Assembly: GCA_038236965.1 (NCBI GenBank)
Contig: JBBRZF010000001.1
Span: 1-64,000, forward strand
Length of the DNA: 64,000 nucleotides
Source: JBBRZF01 sp038236965
GTDB lineage: Bacteria; Acidobacteriota; Terriglobia; Terriglobales; Acidobacteriaceae
Reading direction: 5' to 3'
Every line of letters starts with the position of its first letter. The first letter of the stretch is position 1. Under the pieces are notes generated by a model. The model worked only from the letters and a program-made list of their open reading frames with translations, was not told where the DNA came from and ran no database searches. Shown in pieces: positions 26,064 to 35,834 of the stretch. The position numbers and the translations under genes were made by a program.

Positions 26064-27233
26064 CTATTTCTTCTTTGCCCACCGCTTCGCGGCTGCGATT
26101 CGCTTGGCGATCGCCGGGTGCGAGTGGAAAAGGATCTCCACCAGGCGCGAAGGATTCCGCTCCGATAGATTCTGCTCCGCAAGTTTGTTCATGGCGGAAA
26201 CAAAAGGCGCGATGGACGCGATCGATTTCCACGCGTAACGGTCTGCCTCGCGTTCGTTGTAACGCGAATAGGCGTTCATCACCGGAACCAGCAGCAGAGA
26301 TATCACGGTGGTGGTGAGGATGATAAGCGGGAGATTCGCGAAATCGCGATCACCCTGGAACCAGCCTCGCTCCAGTTCTGCCCAACGCAGCACCGACTTC
26401 ACCGCCCAGAATCCGGCGAAAGTGATCACCGCCTGCACGGCGATGCTCTTCAAGATGTGCTTGTGAACGTGGTGTCCGAGTTCGTGCGCCAGCACGGCTT
26501 CAATCTCGTCTTCCGAATAGTTCTGCAACAGCGTGTCGGCCAAAATAATGCGGCGCGTGTTGCCTAATCCGGTCAGGGCGGCGTTCGCCTTTTTCGATTT
26601 CTCTGACAGGCGCCATTCGTAGACTCCGCGGACGGTCGTTCCCGCGCGTTTGCTTAATTCGGTCAGTCGAGTGCGCAGCGAGTCGTCTTCCAGCGGCCGG
26701 AATTTGTAGAAGATGGGGAACAGCACCACCGGCGCTATCTGCGCGAAGAAGACCATCAGCACCAGGAAGGTGACCCACGCGACCAGCCACCATGCTTGCG
26801 GAGCGATAAGTATGAGCGCGTACAGCACTTCGGCCAGCAAGGTCGACAGGACCAATCCGACCAGGAACCCTTTGATCTGGTCGAGGAGCCATCCGCGCAA
26901 TTTCTGATTGCTCAGGTGGTATTCGTGCTCCAGGCGAAAGCTGTAGTAATCAAGTCCGATGCCGAGCACCTTGCCGATGATCAGCAGCAGGATGATGTAG
27001 AGGAAGAGTCCGAGTTCGTATTGGTCTTTCGCCAGAACCACCAGCGAGAGGTGCGCCAGTTTCTTCGTCCACCCGGTCGCCAGCAATACCACGAGCATGG
27101 CGAGTCCGAGCACCGCGTCGAGGATGCCAAGCTGCCGATGGATGCGGTTATAGCGTTGTGCTTGCGGCGAGTCGTCCGCCACGGTGGCGAACAACAATTT
27201 TGCCGCTCGCATGGGGGAGGATGCGAATCGCAT
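26064..27233 (-). CDS. M48 membrane metalloprotease (Ste24/CAAX-like)
   Basis: 389 aa. The zinc motif HELGH (VLAHELGHHVHKH) is at about residue 247; the third ligand Glu is probably in NEREADRYAWKS. At least five hydrophobic segments occur, including about 38-60, 75-98, 125-150, 155-180 and 265-290, matching the multi-helix barrel of Ste24. The N-terminal region follows the peptidase_M48_N pattern. Bacterial members are envelope quality-control proteases. It lies downstream of the GDP-mannose genes on the same strand but a probable terminator separates them. Confidence 0.88.
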   Translation of the reverse strand: MRFASSPMRAAKLLFATVADDSPQAQRYNRIHRQLGILDAVLGLAMLVVLLATGWTKKLAHLSLVVLAKDQYELGLFLYIILLLIIGKVLGIGLDYYSFRLEHEYHLSNQKLRGWLLDQIKGFLVGLVLSTLLAEVLYALILIAPQAWWLVAWVTFLVLMVFFAQIAPVVLFPIFYKFRPLEDDSLRTRLTELSKRAGTTVRGVYEWRLSEKSKKANAALTGLGNTRRIILADTLLQNYSEDEIEAVLAHELGHHVHKHILKSIAVQAVITFAGFWAVKSVLRWAELERGWFQGDRDFANLPLIILTTTVISLLLVPVMNAYSRYNEREADRYAWKSIASIAPFVSAMNKLAEQNLSERNPSRLVEILFHSHPAIAKRIAAAKRWAKKK

Positions 27234-27291
27234 TTAGTCTCACAAAAAGTTGGAGTGTCTAAACAAAATCATATCGGAAACCGGGAAGCAG

Positions 27292-27327
27292 CGGAAAACA
27301 AAACGGGCAAACACAAGGCTACCCGTT
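27292..27327 (-). terminator. Possible terminator of the GDP-mannose block
   Basis: On the minus strand AACGGG pairs with CCCGTT around a 14-base loop and is followed by TTGTTTT. The stem is short, so confidence is moderate. It lies 28 bp past the hexomutase stop. Confidence 0.45.
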
Positions 27328-27354
27328 CGATCCGTACCTTCGTGATCTGCAAGC

Positions 27355-28800
27355 TTAGTGACTCAGTGCCGCCTCCTTTTCGTAAACGAAGGCGACCGCC
27401 GCCTTCAGCACTTCCTGCACGACCTCCGGCGATGGAGCTTCGCAGTAGATGCGCATCAGCGGTTCGGTCCCGGAAGCCCGCAGGAGGACCCAGGTTTCGG
27501 CGTCCTTGCCGTTGTTGTTGGGCACGTCGAGGAAGCACTTGATGCCGTCGAGGTTGCCCGAGCTGATGATGTTGTACTGGCCGATCTTCTTCGGACCCGC
27601 AGCAGCGCGACGCAGCGCATCCTGCTTGACCTCTTCCGGAATCGTCAGGTCGCGACGTCCGTAGTGGTGCTGGCCGAACTCATCCTGCAGTTGGTCCACA
27701 AGTTGTTTAAGCGTCTTGCCGTAATCGGCCATTGCGTTGGCGATGAGCAGCGAGTTCAGGATGCCGTCGCGTTCCGGCAGAAAATGGCTTGGCAGTCCGA
27801 TGCCGCCCGACTCTTCTCCGCCGATCAGCACCTGCTTGCCGCTCATTACGATGTCGGTCACGTACTTGAAGCCGATGCCGTGCTCGATGAGTTCGCGACC
27901 GTGTTTGGCGGCGATGCGGTCCAGCATCTTGGTCGTGTTGTAGGCGCGGGTGATGGCGCCCGGCCATTTCTTGTAATCCAGTAACCAGCTCAGCAGGATG
28001 GCGTAACATTTGTGCGCATCGACAAAACTTCCGTCGCCGGCCACGGCCCCTACGCGGTCCGCGTCTCCGTCCATCACCAATCCGGCATCGCACTTTTCTG
28101 CGACGACGGTATCCTGCAATGCCTGCACGTTGGGAATGATGGGTTCTGGATTGATGCCGGGAAACAGCGGATTCACCTCAGCGCGTATCTGTATGTGCTT
28201 GATGCCGTGTTCGGCGAAAATACCGGAGAGGATATTTCTTCCGGAGCCGTACATGCAATCGACGGCAAAGTAGAAATTCGATTTTGCGATCTTGTCGAGA
28301 TCGGCAAGCTTCACGATGGCAGGGATGTAATCCTTCTTCAGGTCCACCACTTCGATCTTGCCGCCGGGATTTTTCGGCGCGGCCCCGGCATAGAGCTCCT
28401 GCTCGATGATCTTGATCTGCGCAGGCGTCGCCGAACCACCGAAGTTTCCTTTGAACTTCACGCCATTCCAACTCCAAGGATTATGGCTGCTGGTGATCAT
28501 GACGCCGCCGGCGGTGTCGAGCATTTTCGCCGCGTAGGAGATCGCAGGCGTCGGCAGGTAATCATCAGAAATGCGCACGGAGATGCCCGCGGCTGCCAGT
28601 TCTTCCGAGATCGCTTCCGCGAAACGCTTCGAAGCGAAGCGCGTGTCGAAGCCCACGACCACGCCTTTTTTCGGGTCTTCATGCCTGATGATGTAGGAGG
28701 CTATGGCGCGGCCAACCGCGCGCACGCTCTCAAAGGTGTAGTCGTCGGCGATGATCCCACGCCAGCCGTCCGTGCCAAACTTGATCCTGGTTACATCCAT
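27355..28800 (-). CDS. Phosphoglucomutase/phosphomannomutase family protein
   Basis: Alpha-D-phosphohexomutase, 481 aa. The phosphoserine loop is TSSHNPWSWNG, the metal loop is DGDADRVGA, the sugar loop GGEESGG and the C-terminal phosphate loop RASGTEPLMRIY. FGTDGWRG opens the protein. It is the last gene of a minus-strand block after manA and manC, so phosphomannomutase activity (Man-6-P to Man-1-P) is the likely role, although the family also includes glucose enzymes. The gap to manC is 55 bp. Confidence 0.9.
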   Translation of the reverse strand: MDVTRIKFGTDGWRGIIADDYTFESVRAVGRAIASYIIRHEDPKKGVVVGFDTRFASKRFAEAISEELAAAGISVRISDDYLPTPAISYAAKMLDTAGGVMITSSHNPWSWNGVKFKGNFGGSATPAQIKIIEQELYAGAAPKNPGGKIEVVDLKKDYIPAIVKLADLDKIAKSNFYFAVDCMYGSGRNILSGIFAEHGIKHIQIRAEVNPLFPGINPEPIIPNVQALQDTVVAEKCDAGLVMDGDADRVGAVAGDGSFVDAHKCYAILLSWLLDYKKWPGAITRAYNTTKMLDRIAAKHGRELIEHGIGFKYVTDIVMSGKQVLIGGEESGGIGLPSHFLPERDGILNSLLIANAMADYGKTLKQLVDQLQDEFGQHHYGRRDLTIPEEVKQDALRRAAAGPKKIGQYNIISSGNLDGIKCFLDVPNNNGKDAETWVLLRASGTEPLMRIYCEAPSPEVVQEVLKAAVAFVYEKEAALSH

Positions 28801-28855
28801 AAGAATTCGGGTCCATATCCTTGCGGGTTGAAAATGGCGTACTTTACCGCAACTA

Positions 28856-29998
28856 TCAAACTAATTGTTTCAGCTTCTTCTCGTCCAGATACTTCACGAT
28901 CTTTCCCACGTCCTGTGCGCGATCTCGAGTGGTGATCAGCAGCGCGTCTGCAGTCTCCACTACTACCAGATTGCTCACTCCCACGGCAGCCACGAATTTT
29001 CCCGGAGCATGGAAATAGTTGCCATTCGCATCCAGCGCGAACAGCGACTTGCCCGTCGAGATGTTGGACGCCAGCTTCTGCCCTTCCGTTCCCGCGCGAT
29101 GTTCCCATAGCGCAGACCATGAACCCAGGTCGTTCCAATCGAACCCGGCGGGAATGCAGTAGATGTTCGAGTTGTGTTCGCCTTTGGCCGAGCGCGGTTC
29201 CAGCAGCGCGTAATCCACGCTGATGTTTTCGCACTTGGGATAGAGCTTCGCAAACGTCTTCTCGAAATCCTTTGTGCCGTAAGCCGCCGCGATCTTCTCC
29301 AGGTAGGGCGCGGTCTCCGGAAGGTGTTCTCTCAGCGCCGCCGCCAGCGTCGATGCCGACCAGACGAAGATGCCGCTGTTCCAGTAATAATTTCCTGCGC
29401 TGACGAATTCTTCCGCGCGTTCCGCGTTCGGCTTCTCGGTGAAGCGGCGCACGCGCAGCACTCCGCTGGAAACTTTTTCGCCGGCATCGATGTATCCATA
29501 TCCGGTCTCCGCGCGTGTCGGCTTCACGCCCAGCACGACCATGTTCTCGCCTCGGGCGGCGATGGCGATGGCTTCGCTCATGTTCTTGCAAAAAGCCTTT
29601 TCGTTGCCGATGACGTGGTCGGAAGGGAAGAGTCCCAGCACGGCATCGGGATCGCGATGCAGCAGGATGAAGGCCGCCAGTCCGATGGCCGGAGCGGTGT
29701 TGCGCCCCATCGGTTCGGCGACGATCTGCTTCTTCGGGATGGTGCGCAGTTGTCGCGCGATGTTGTCGCGCAGATCGTCGTTGGTGATGACCCAGAACTG
29801 TTCGCGTTCGGCGATGGGCAACAATCGCTCCACCGTTTCCTGGATCATCGACTTGGCGCTGTTGAGCGGCAGCAGTTGTTTTGCAAGACGTTTACGGCTG
29901 AGCGGCCAGAAACGCGTGCCGCGTCCTCCGGCGAGGATTATCGGATAGAACTTCGGTCCAGCAGTTTTTGCCACGATCTCTCTCTTGCTGCGAGCCAT
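28856..29998 (-). CDS. manC: Mannose-1-phosphate guanylyltransferase
   Basis: Forms GDP-mannose from GTP and mannose 1-phosphate; 380 aa, the short single-domain type without the isomerase domain. The signature LAGGRGTRFWPLSRKRLAKQ is at about residues 22-41; FPSDHVI, GYGYIDAG and FTEKPNAE follow. manA precedes it by 18 bp and the hexomutase follows, so all three steps from fructose 6-phosphate to GDP-mannose are together, feeding polysaccharide or glycoconjugate synthesis. Confidence 0.93.
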   Translation of the reverse strand: MARSKREIVAKTAGPKFYPIILAGGRGTRFWPLSRKRLAKQLLPLNSAKSMIQETVERLLPIAEREQFWVITNDDLRDNIARQLRTIPKKQIVAEPMGRNTAPAIGLAAFILLHRDPDAVLGLFPSDHVIGNEKAFCKNMSEAIAIAARGENMVVLGVKPTRAETGYGYIDAGEKVSSGVLRVRRFTEKPNAERAEEFVSAGNYYWNSGIFVWSASTLAAALREHLPETAPYLEKIAAAYGTKDFEKTFAKLYPKCENISVDYALLEPRSAKGEHNSNIYCIPAGFDWNDLGSWSALWEHRAGTEGQKLASNISTGKSLFALDANGNYFHAPGKFVAAVGVSNLVVVETADALLITTRDRAQDVGKIVKYLDEKKLKQLV

Positions 29999-30016
29999 GC
30001 ACCCGCGGAGTGCTGA

Positions 30017-30994
30017 TCACCCAAGCGTTGTCGCCGGAACCGTTGTGGCTTCTGCGGGCAACCTCATGCGTAGAAATTCTATCTTCCATTGCGGACGCAA
30101 CGTGATCTGCCGTTGCGACGCCGGGATGACCACGGCTTCTCCGCGATTGAAACTGACCGGTTGCGCGCCCTCGGCTTCCACCACGCCGCATCCATCCAGC
30201 GCTACCAGCACCTGCGCGGAACTCTTTCCCGGCTCCGCCGTCAATGTCATCAACTCCGCGGCTTCGTACTTTTCCACCACGAAGCATGGAGACGCGACCA
30301 GCAACTGGTGACCATCGATCTCCTGCGACGCAACCTTGCCGGCGTGCGTACGCTCGCGCGTTGCGGCCAACCCTTCTTTTACGTGCAATTCGCGGGGACG
30401 CCCGTAGTCGTAGAGGCGATAGGTGGTGTCGGAATTCTGCTGCGTTTCCACCAAAATGGAACCGGGTGCGATGGCGTGTACCGTGCCCGCATCGACGTAG
30501 AGCATTTCGCCGCTCTTTACGTCGAGCCAGTTCAGCAGCGTTTCCGCACGAGTCTCGTGAATGGCCGCTTCCAGTTCTTCCTTTGTCGTGCCCGGTTTCA
30601 ATCCTAGGCCGACCTGCGCTCCCGCCACCGAGCGATAGATGTACCAGCACTCGGTCTTTCCGCAAGGCTGCCCTAGCCGGAGCGCGCCCTCGTCGTCGGG
30701 ATGCACTTGCACGGAAAGCTTCTGCTTGGGAAAAAGGAACTTGATGAGCAGCGGAAATCTGTCGTGCTGCGGAGCGGCCTCGCCCACCAGTTCCGCGCCA
30801 TATCGGGTGCAGAGTTCGCCGAGCGTCGCGCCCGAAAACGGCCCGTTCGCGATCTTGCATTCGTCGGCCGTCAACCAGGCTTCGCCAATAGGTTCGTTGC
30901 CCACCACCCGCGAATACACGGGCGCAAGGTCACGAGTTCCCCAAACGCGTTCGCGGAAATCGGGCATCAACAAAAATGGATAGAGTTCAGACAT
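30017..30994 (-). CDS. manA: Mannose-6-phosphate isomerase, class I
   Basis: Interconverts fructose 6-phosphate and mannose 6-phosphate; 325 aa, zinc-dependent cupin fold of the short bacterial type. LSVQVHPDDEGA and the KTECWYI motif carry metal ligands (Gln, His, Glu), and DAGTVHAIAPGSILVETQQNSDTTYRLYDY in shortened form (VHAIAPG, ETQQNSDTTYRLYDYGR) includes the second His and the catalytic Arg. It is the first gene of the GDP-mannose block. Confidence 0.92.
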   Translation of the reverse strand: MSELYPFLLMPDFRERVWGTRDLAPVYSRVVGNEPIGEAWLTADECKIANGPFSGATLGELCTRYGAELVGEAAPQHDRFPLLIKFLFPKQKLSVQVHPDDEGALRLGQPCGKTECWYIYRSVAGAQVGLGLKPGTTKEELEAAIHETRAETLLNWLDVKSGEMLYVDAGTVHAIAPGSILVETQQNSDTTYRLYDYGRPRELHVKEGLAATRERTHAGKVASQEIDGHQLLVASPCFVVEKYEAAELMTLTAEPGKSSAQVLVALDGCGVVEAEGAQPVSFNRGEAVVIPASQRQITLRPQWKIEFLRMRLPAEATTVPATTLG

Positions 30995-31131
30995 TATTAT
31001 TCTTCAAGCCGGAGTAACTGCGAATTCAGGGTGGCCGAATAGTTAGATTGCCAGACTAGATGAGACGTTGCACAAGCGGCAGACCGCGAAATCGTTAAGG
31101 AGGCCGCTAGTGCGGCAGCCCCCTCACGGTT

Positions 31132-32331
31132 CTACAGCTTTGCGAAAAACTGTTTCATGCGATCCACGCCGCGGTCGATCTCCGTCGCAGAAGTCGCATA
31201 GGAAAGGCGAATATGTTCGTTCGTTCCGAAGGCTTCGCCCGGAACGGCGACCACGTGCGCTTCCGTCAGCAGGCGTCGGGCAACGTCGCCCGCCGACTTC
31301 ATGCCGTCGCGTCCAATGTAGGCACTCACGTTGGGATAGACATAGAAGGCGCCATCGGGCTTATAGCAGTGCACGCCCTTGATCTCGCCGAGTTCCTTCA
31401 GAATGCGGTCGCGCAAGGTGACGTACTCGGCGCCCATATCGGCGACGCATTGTTGCGAGCCGTTCAGCGCCGCGACTGCCGCCTTCTGCACGATGGAGGT
31501 CGGATTCGAAGTCGATTGGCTCTGCAGCTTCGCCATCTGCTTGATCGCCGCCGCCGGGCCCAGCGCATAACCGAGTCGCCAGCCTGTCATCGCATAAGTT
31601 TTGGAAAGCGAGCCGATCACAACCACGCGGTCTTTCGCCTCCGTCAGTGAACCGGCGGAGAAGCTGCGTCCCGTGTAGTTGAGATAGACGTAGCACTCAT
31701 CGGTCACGACATAGATGCCGCGCTTGTTCGCCATCTGCACGATGGCCGTCATGTCCTCCGGGCTTACCACGGCCCCCGAGGGATTATTCGGCGAGTTCAG
31801 CAGGATGACTTTGGTGCGCGGCGTGATGACGCGTTCGATCATCTCCGGCGTAAGCGCGTAGCCCTTGCTTTCGTCCGTCTCCACGTACACGGGCTTGCCG
31901 CCAGCATAGCGAACGATGTCTTTGAAAGAGACCCAGTAGGGTACGGGGATGATGACTTCATCGTCGCGATCGACCAGCACCTGGAAGACGTTGAACAGCG
32001 CGTTTTTGCCGCCTGTAGAAGCGATCACTTCATCGCGCTTGTAGTCGGAGCCGAAGTCGGCAGCGTGACGTTTCACGATGGCGTCGCGCAACTCCGTCGT
32101 GCCGGCAACTGCCGTGTACTTGGTGAAGTTGTTGGCGATGGCTGCGACGGCTGCGTCCTTGATATGTTGCGGCGTATGGAAGTGCGGTTCGCCTGCGCCA
32201 AAATCCACCAGGTCAACGCCTTCGGAACGCATGCGGTCAGCTTCATTCACGATGGCGAGTGTGGCGGAGATCTCGATCCGATTGATGCGTTCGGAGAAGG
32301 AAGAAGTCTTTGCTTCAGAAGTTACTGGCAT
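31132..32331 (-). CDS. Aspartate/aromatic-type aminotransferase (class I/II, PLP)
   Basis: 399 aa from the ATG at 32331, which overlaps the coaD stop by one base (TAATG); an upstream extension lies entirely inside coaD. The PLP lysine is in GSLSKTYAMTGWRLGYA; the substrate-binding Arg is near the end (NEHIRLSYATS). NSPNNPSGAVVSPEDM and DECYVYLNYTGR are family motifs. The sequence fits the thermophilic-type aspartate aminotransferase (Igamma/Ib) also active with prephenate in some bacteria. Coupling to coaD looks translational; the functional link is not obvious. Confidence 0.9.
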   Translation of the reverse strand: MPVTSEAKTSSFSERINRIEISATLAIVNEADRMRSEGVDLVDFGAGEPHFHTPQHIKDAAVAAIANNFTKYTAVAGTTELRDAIVKRHAADFGSDYKRDEVIASTGGKNALFNVFQVLVDRDDEVIIPVPYWVSFKDIVRYAGGKPVYVETDESKGYALTPEMIERVITPRTKVILLNSPNNPSGAVVSPEDMTAIVQMANKRGIYVVTDECYVYLNYTGRSFSAGSLTEAKDRVVVIGSLSKTYAMTGWRLGYALGPAAAIKQMAKLQSQSTSNPTSIVQKAAVAALNGSQQCVADMGAEYVTLRDRILKELGEIKGVHCYKPDGAFYVYPNVSAYIGRDGMKSAGDVARRLLTEAHVVAVPGEAFGTNEHIRLSYATSATEIDRGVDRMKQFFAKL

Positions 32332-32873
32332 TACGGCCTTCTTTTTGAAGTTGGTTTCACTTTTGATTTTGTTTTGGTGACACTGCCGTGGGCCTTGATC
32401 TTGCAATGTAAGCGGTCGAGCACCAGCTCAGGCACCAGTCCCTCAACCGAGCCGCCCAGTTGCCCGATCTCGCGGACCAGTCGCGAACTCAGATACGAGT
32501 ACGCTTCGGCCGGCATCATGAATATGGTTTCCAGCTCGGGATCAAGCTTGCGGTTCATCAACGCCATCTGCAACTCGTATTCGTAGTCGCTTACGGCGCG
32601 TATGCCGCGCAGAACGGCTTTAGCTTTTTGCCCCCTGGCGTAATCCACCAGAAGACCTTCGAAGGTGTCCACCCTCACGTTGTCCCAACGCTTTACCAGC
32701 TCTTCCAGCATCTCGCGCCGCTCATCCAGTGAAAACAGGGGAGTCTTCTCTGAATTGCGCAGCACGGCGACGATCAGCTCGTCGAAAATCTTCGACCCGC
32801 GGTTGATAAGGTCGAGATGTCCGTTGGTAGGCGGGTCAAAGGTGCCGGGATAAATGGCGATTACACGCTTCAA
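32331..32873 (-). CDS. coaD: Phosphopantetheine adenylyltransferase CoaD
   Basis: Penultimate step of coenzyme A synthesis; 180 aa. The nucleotidyltransferase signature is AIYPGTFDPPTNGHLDLI with the HxGH variant NGHLD, and RGIRAVSDYEYELQMALMN shortens to the phosphopantetheine site (AVSDYEYELQMA). YSYLSSRLVREIGQLGG precedes a 25-residue Lys-rich tail beyond the usual end (about 160 aa), which suggests a lineage-specific extension. Its stop shares a base with the aminotransferase start. Confidence 0.94.
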   Translation of the reverse strand: MKRVIAIYPGTFDPPTNGHLDLINRGSKIFDELIVAVLRNSEKTPLFSLDERREMLEELVKRWDNVRVDTFEGLLVDYARGQKAKAVLRGIRAVSDYEYELQMALMNRKLDPELETIFMMPAEAYSYLSSRLVREIGQLGGSVEGLVPELVLDRLHCKIKAHGSVTKTKSKVKPTSKRRP

Positions 32874-33121
32874 TGGCTACCCATCTACTCTCGCCGGAAT
32901 TGCCGGCGAAGCTTGTGCGGAATGATTGCCCACCGATTCTATGCCGCTGATTGGCCCTGCGCAACCGCTCTGCCACTGCCGGCCATATTAGGCTTAAAGC
33001 TCACTCCCGGCGGCATGGCCGTTGCAGTCGGGGTCTAATCTGCATCTGAATCCATTGAGTGCAGTGAAGACTCGTGTTAGATTTCGCTCGCAACGTTGAT
33101 GGTTCTCCGCTCCGCTCTTTT

Positions 33122-34198
33122 ATGAACCTATTCGATTCCCGCGCCGCTCGCGTTCTACTCACCATGCTGGCCTTCGCCCTGGTGATCGGGTTTCTTTGGC
33201 TGGCTCGCAAAACCCTGATCATTTTTTTGTTTGCCATGCTTTTCGCGTACCTGTTGGAGCCGCTCATCTGCCGCGTGGAAAAATGGACCCTGCGTTCGCG
33301 GGGACTTTCGATCGGCATCGTTTATATTGCCATCGCCATACTGCTGTTGGTGGTGGGCTTCGCTGCCGGCCCGCGCATCGCGAGTGAGGGACAGAAGCTT
33401 TCGCAATCCCTTCCGCAGCTTTACCAGAACGTGACCAGCGGAGACATCGCATGGAGCGTGGGACAGCAGCGGGGCTGGAGCTTTGAAACGCAGGTTCGCA
33501 TCAAGCAGTTCCTTGCCGCTCATCGCGATACCGTGCTCAGCATGGCCAATAGTTTCGCTTCTCGGGCCGCTACCTTCGCGACGCAGATCGGATGGGTATT
33601 CCTCGTCCCCATTCTTGCCGTGTTCTTCCTGAAGGATAAGAAATTCCTTGGACAATCGCTGCGCTCCACCCTGGACGATAGTCATGAACGCAGCTTGCTC
33701 CGCGACATCATGAACGACATGGACGAGATGCTGGCCCACTACGTCCGCGCGCAACTCATGCTGGCGCTCATCTCCTGGATGGTTTACACGGTCGCGCTCA
33801 CCACCATGCGCGTCCCGTATTCCTTCGCGCTCGGAGCCGTGGGAGGCCTGCTGGAGTTCGTGCCCGTGGTTGGCCCGGCGGTGGCGGCCGTCGCCATCCT
33901 CGGGATCGCGTTCACCATGAACTACCCGCACATGCTGATGGTCTTTCTTTTCCTTGCCGCGTGGCGCATCGTGCAGGACTACGTCATCTCTCCGCGCGTG
34001 CTCGGCGGCCGGGTGGAACTCCATCCGCTGATGGCCATCTTCGGAATCCTTGTCGGCGGCGAGATCGCCGGAGTAGTAGGCGTCTATCTCGCGATACCCG
34101 TCATGGCGAGCATACGCATCCTGTGGAAGCACTCCCGTAACTACCGCAACGAGGAACAGGAAGCGTCGGCCATGAACTCGCCGCACCTAGTGCTTTAA
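33122..34198 (+). CDS. AI-2E family transporter (PerM/TqsA-like)
   Basis: About 358 aa from the ATG at 33122; a GTG at 33074 would add 16 residues and cannot be excluded. Membrane segments: two near the N-terminus (LLTMLAFALVIGFLWLA; LIIFLFAMLFAYLLEPL), one at about 65-85, then a cluster at the C-terminal half including IGWVFLVPILAVFFLKD, LMLALISWMVYTVALTT, VVGPAVAAVAILGIAF and GVYLAIPVMASI. The PYSFALGAVGGLLEFVPVVG region is the family signature. Members export autoinducer-2 or act as sodium/proton antiporters; substrate not predictable. It is convergent with recA. Confidence 0.87.
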   Translation: MNLFDSRAARVLLTMLAFALVIGFLWLARKTLIIFLFAMLFAYLLEPLICRVEKWTLRSRGLSIGIVYIAIAILLLVVGFAAGPRIASEGQKLSQSLPQLYQNVTSGDIAWSVGQQRGWSFETQVRIKQFLAAHRDTVLSMANSFASRAATFATQIGWVFLVPILAVFFLKDKKFLGQSLRSTLDDSHERSLLRDIMNDMDEMLAHYVRAQLMLALISWMVYTVALTTMRVPYSFALGAVGGLLEFVPVVGPAVAAVAILGIAFTMNYPHMLMVFLFLAAWRIVQDYVISPRVLGGRVELHPLMAIFGILVGGEIAGVVGVYLAIPVMASIRILWKHSRNYRNEEQEASAMNSPHLVL

Positions 34199-34356
34199 TC
34201 CAGCTTTATTGCGCGCGAGACTTGCGATTCCAGAGCGAAAACTACTTTAACAATCTTGGAGATGAAGTGGGCAGCGCAAACCTGGGAACCAGCGCACCGC
34301 TGTTTCTGCGCGTCTGCCACTGATCAAAAGGCAGTACAGGTTACAGCAAAAGGGAG

Positions 34357-34381
34357 GGGCGGGATTGCTCCCGCCCTTTTT
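34357..34381. terminator. Bidirectional terminator between transporter and recA
   Basis: GGGCGGGA and TCCCGCCC form an 8-bp stem around TTGC, followed by TTTTT on the plus strand; on the minus strand the stem is followed by CTCCCTTTT. It lies between the two convergent genes. Confidence 0.85.
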
Positions 34382-34416
34382 GTGACACATTCAAGAGAGC
34401 TACTGGTGAAGCGAGA

Positions 34417-35502
34417 TCACTTGCGGCCTGCCGGTGCGGGCTTGCCTGTCACGGTTGCGGCTACCGCTTTTTCTTCGGTACTCGCCGGCGCGGGCGCGGC
34501 GACTAACGGTTTTTCCAGGCCAACGGCTGTGCGGACTTCGGCTTCCATGCGCGCGGCAATGTCCTTATTGTCCCGAAGGAACTGCTTCACGTTTTCGCGG
34601 CCCTGGCCTATGCGCTCCGTCTTGTAGCTGAACCACGAACCCGACTTCTCCACGATGTTATGCAGCACGGCCAAGTCGAGCATGTCGCCCTCCTTGGAAA
34701 TGCCTTCGCCGTACATCATGTCGAACTCAGCTTCGCGGAAGGGAGCAGCCGTCTTGTTCTTGACGATCTTCACGCGTGTGCGCGAACCAACGATGGCGTC
34801 GCCATCCTTGATGGCCGCAATGCGGCGGATGTCGATGCGGACGGAGGAGTAGAACTTCAGCGCGCGTCCGCCGGTAGTGGTTTCCGGATTGCCGAACATG
34901 ACGCCAATTTTTTCGCGGATCTGGTTGATGAAGATGAGGCAGGTACGCGATTTCGAAACCGTGCCCGTCAACTTACGCAGAGCTTGCGACATCAGGCGCG
35001 CCTGCAATCCCATGTGGCTGTCGCCCATCTCGCCTTCGAGTTCCGCCTTGGGAACGAGGGCAGCGACGGAATCCACCACCAGCACGTCGATGGCGCCGGA
35101 GCGCACCAGCGCTTCCGTGATTTCCAGCGCCTGCTCGCCATAGTCAGGCTGCGAGACCAAAAGATTCTCAACATCCACACCCAGTTTGCGGGCGTATGCG
35201 GGATCGAGCGCGTGCTCGGCATCGACGAACGCGGCCAGGCCTCCGGCCTTCTGCGCTTCGGCGATCACTTGCAGCGTGATGGTCGTCTTACCGGACGATT
35301 CCGGCCCGAACACTTCCACTACGCGACCGCGGGGAAATCCGCCGATACCGAGCGCAGCGTCGAACGAGATGGCTCCCGTGGAAATTACCGCAATGGGAAC
35401 AATGGCTCCCTTGCTCCCCAAACGCATGATGGAACCCTTGCCGAATTGCTTATCGATCTGAGCCAGTGCCAGTTCTAGTGCTTTTCCACGTTCGTCCGCC
35501 AT
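34417..35502 (-). CDS. recA: Recombinase RecA
   Basis: DNA strand-exchange protein and SOS coprotease, 361 aa from the ATG at 35502, chosen because AGGAG lies 8 bases upstream; a GTG seven codons earlier lies before that site. Walker A is GPESSGKTT, and [51 protein letters not shown] in shortened segments ([12 protein letters not shown]) are typical. The tail is Ala/Pro-rich rather than acidic ([14 protein letters not shown]). A TATAAT box lies about 158 bp upstream with an inverted repeat just downstream of it. recX is not adjacent. Confidence 0.97.
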   Translation of the reverse strand: MADERGKALELALAQIDKQFGKGSIMRLGSKGAIVPIAVISTGAISFDAALGIGGFPRGRVVEVFGPESSGKTTITLQVIAEAQKAGGLAAFVDAEHALDPAYARKLGVDVENLLVSQPDYGEQALEITEALVRSGAIDVLVVDSVAALVPKAELEGEMGDSHMGLQARLMSQALRKLTGTVSKSRTCLIFINQIREKIGVMFGNPETTTGGRALKFYSSVRIDIRRIAAIKDGDAIVGSRTRVKIVKNKTAAPFREAEFDMMYGEGISKEGDMLDLAVLHNIVEKSGSWFSYKTERIGQGRENVKQFLRDNKDIAARMEAEVRTAVGLEKPLVAAPAPASTEEKAVAATVTGKPAPAGRK

Positions 35503-35623
35503 TACTGCGCTCCTGCGGGACACTTCTGCAAAAATCCGCTCGAAGATGCCCTGAATGAATTAGTTGCGACCCGGTAGCCTACCACTTAAGCAAGCGTGGA
35601 GTCAGTTGCGTTTTCCCATTAGG

Positions 35624-35665
35624 GAACCAATTTTGCGGTTCTTAATTCGCGACCCGCCCATTATA
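35624..35665 (-). promoter_or_regulatory. Candidate recA promoter with inverted repeat
   Basis: On the minus strand a perfect TATAAT occupies 35665-35660; a -35 is weak (TTCGCT at 35688-35683). GAACC-N8-GGTTC at 35624-35641 would lie at about +12 to +29 of the transcript, a position suited to a repressor. The spacing differs from the GAAC-N4-GTTC box of Bacillus and from the CTG-N10-CAG box of E. coli, so LexA binding is only a suggestion. The rest of the 332-bp gap up to 35834 shows nothing else definite. Confidence 0.4.
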
Positions 35666-35834
35666 GGATGAAAATCTTAAAAAGCGAAGAAAAAGCGAAT
35701 AAGAGCCCGTACAGTACTGGCGTCACACGGAAACGTACCCTTATGTGAAGGCGTAGGCAGCGGGGAAACATTTCGCCGTCGTAACTATCTAGGTATTGGC
35801 AGAGCAGGTATCAGCCGATGGATTATACTTTCTT

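Noticed and set aside
35705..35722. E. coli-type LexA box near GTACAGTAC upstream of recA
   Set aside because: CTG-N10-CAG spacing is not met; the short palindrome alone is not sufficient.
35796..35829. Standard promoter for the PAS gene from TTGGCA (35796) and TATACT (35824)
   Set aside because: The spacer is 22 bp, too long for a usual sigma-70 promoter; only the TATACT box was kept as a remark.
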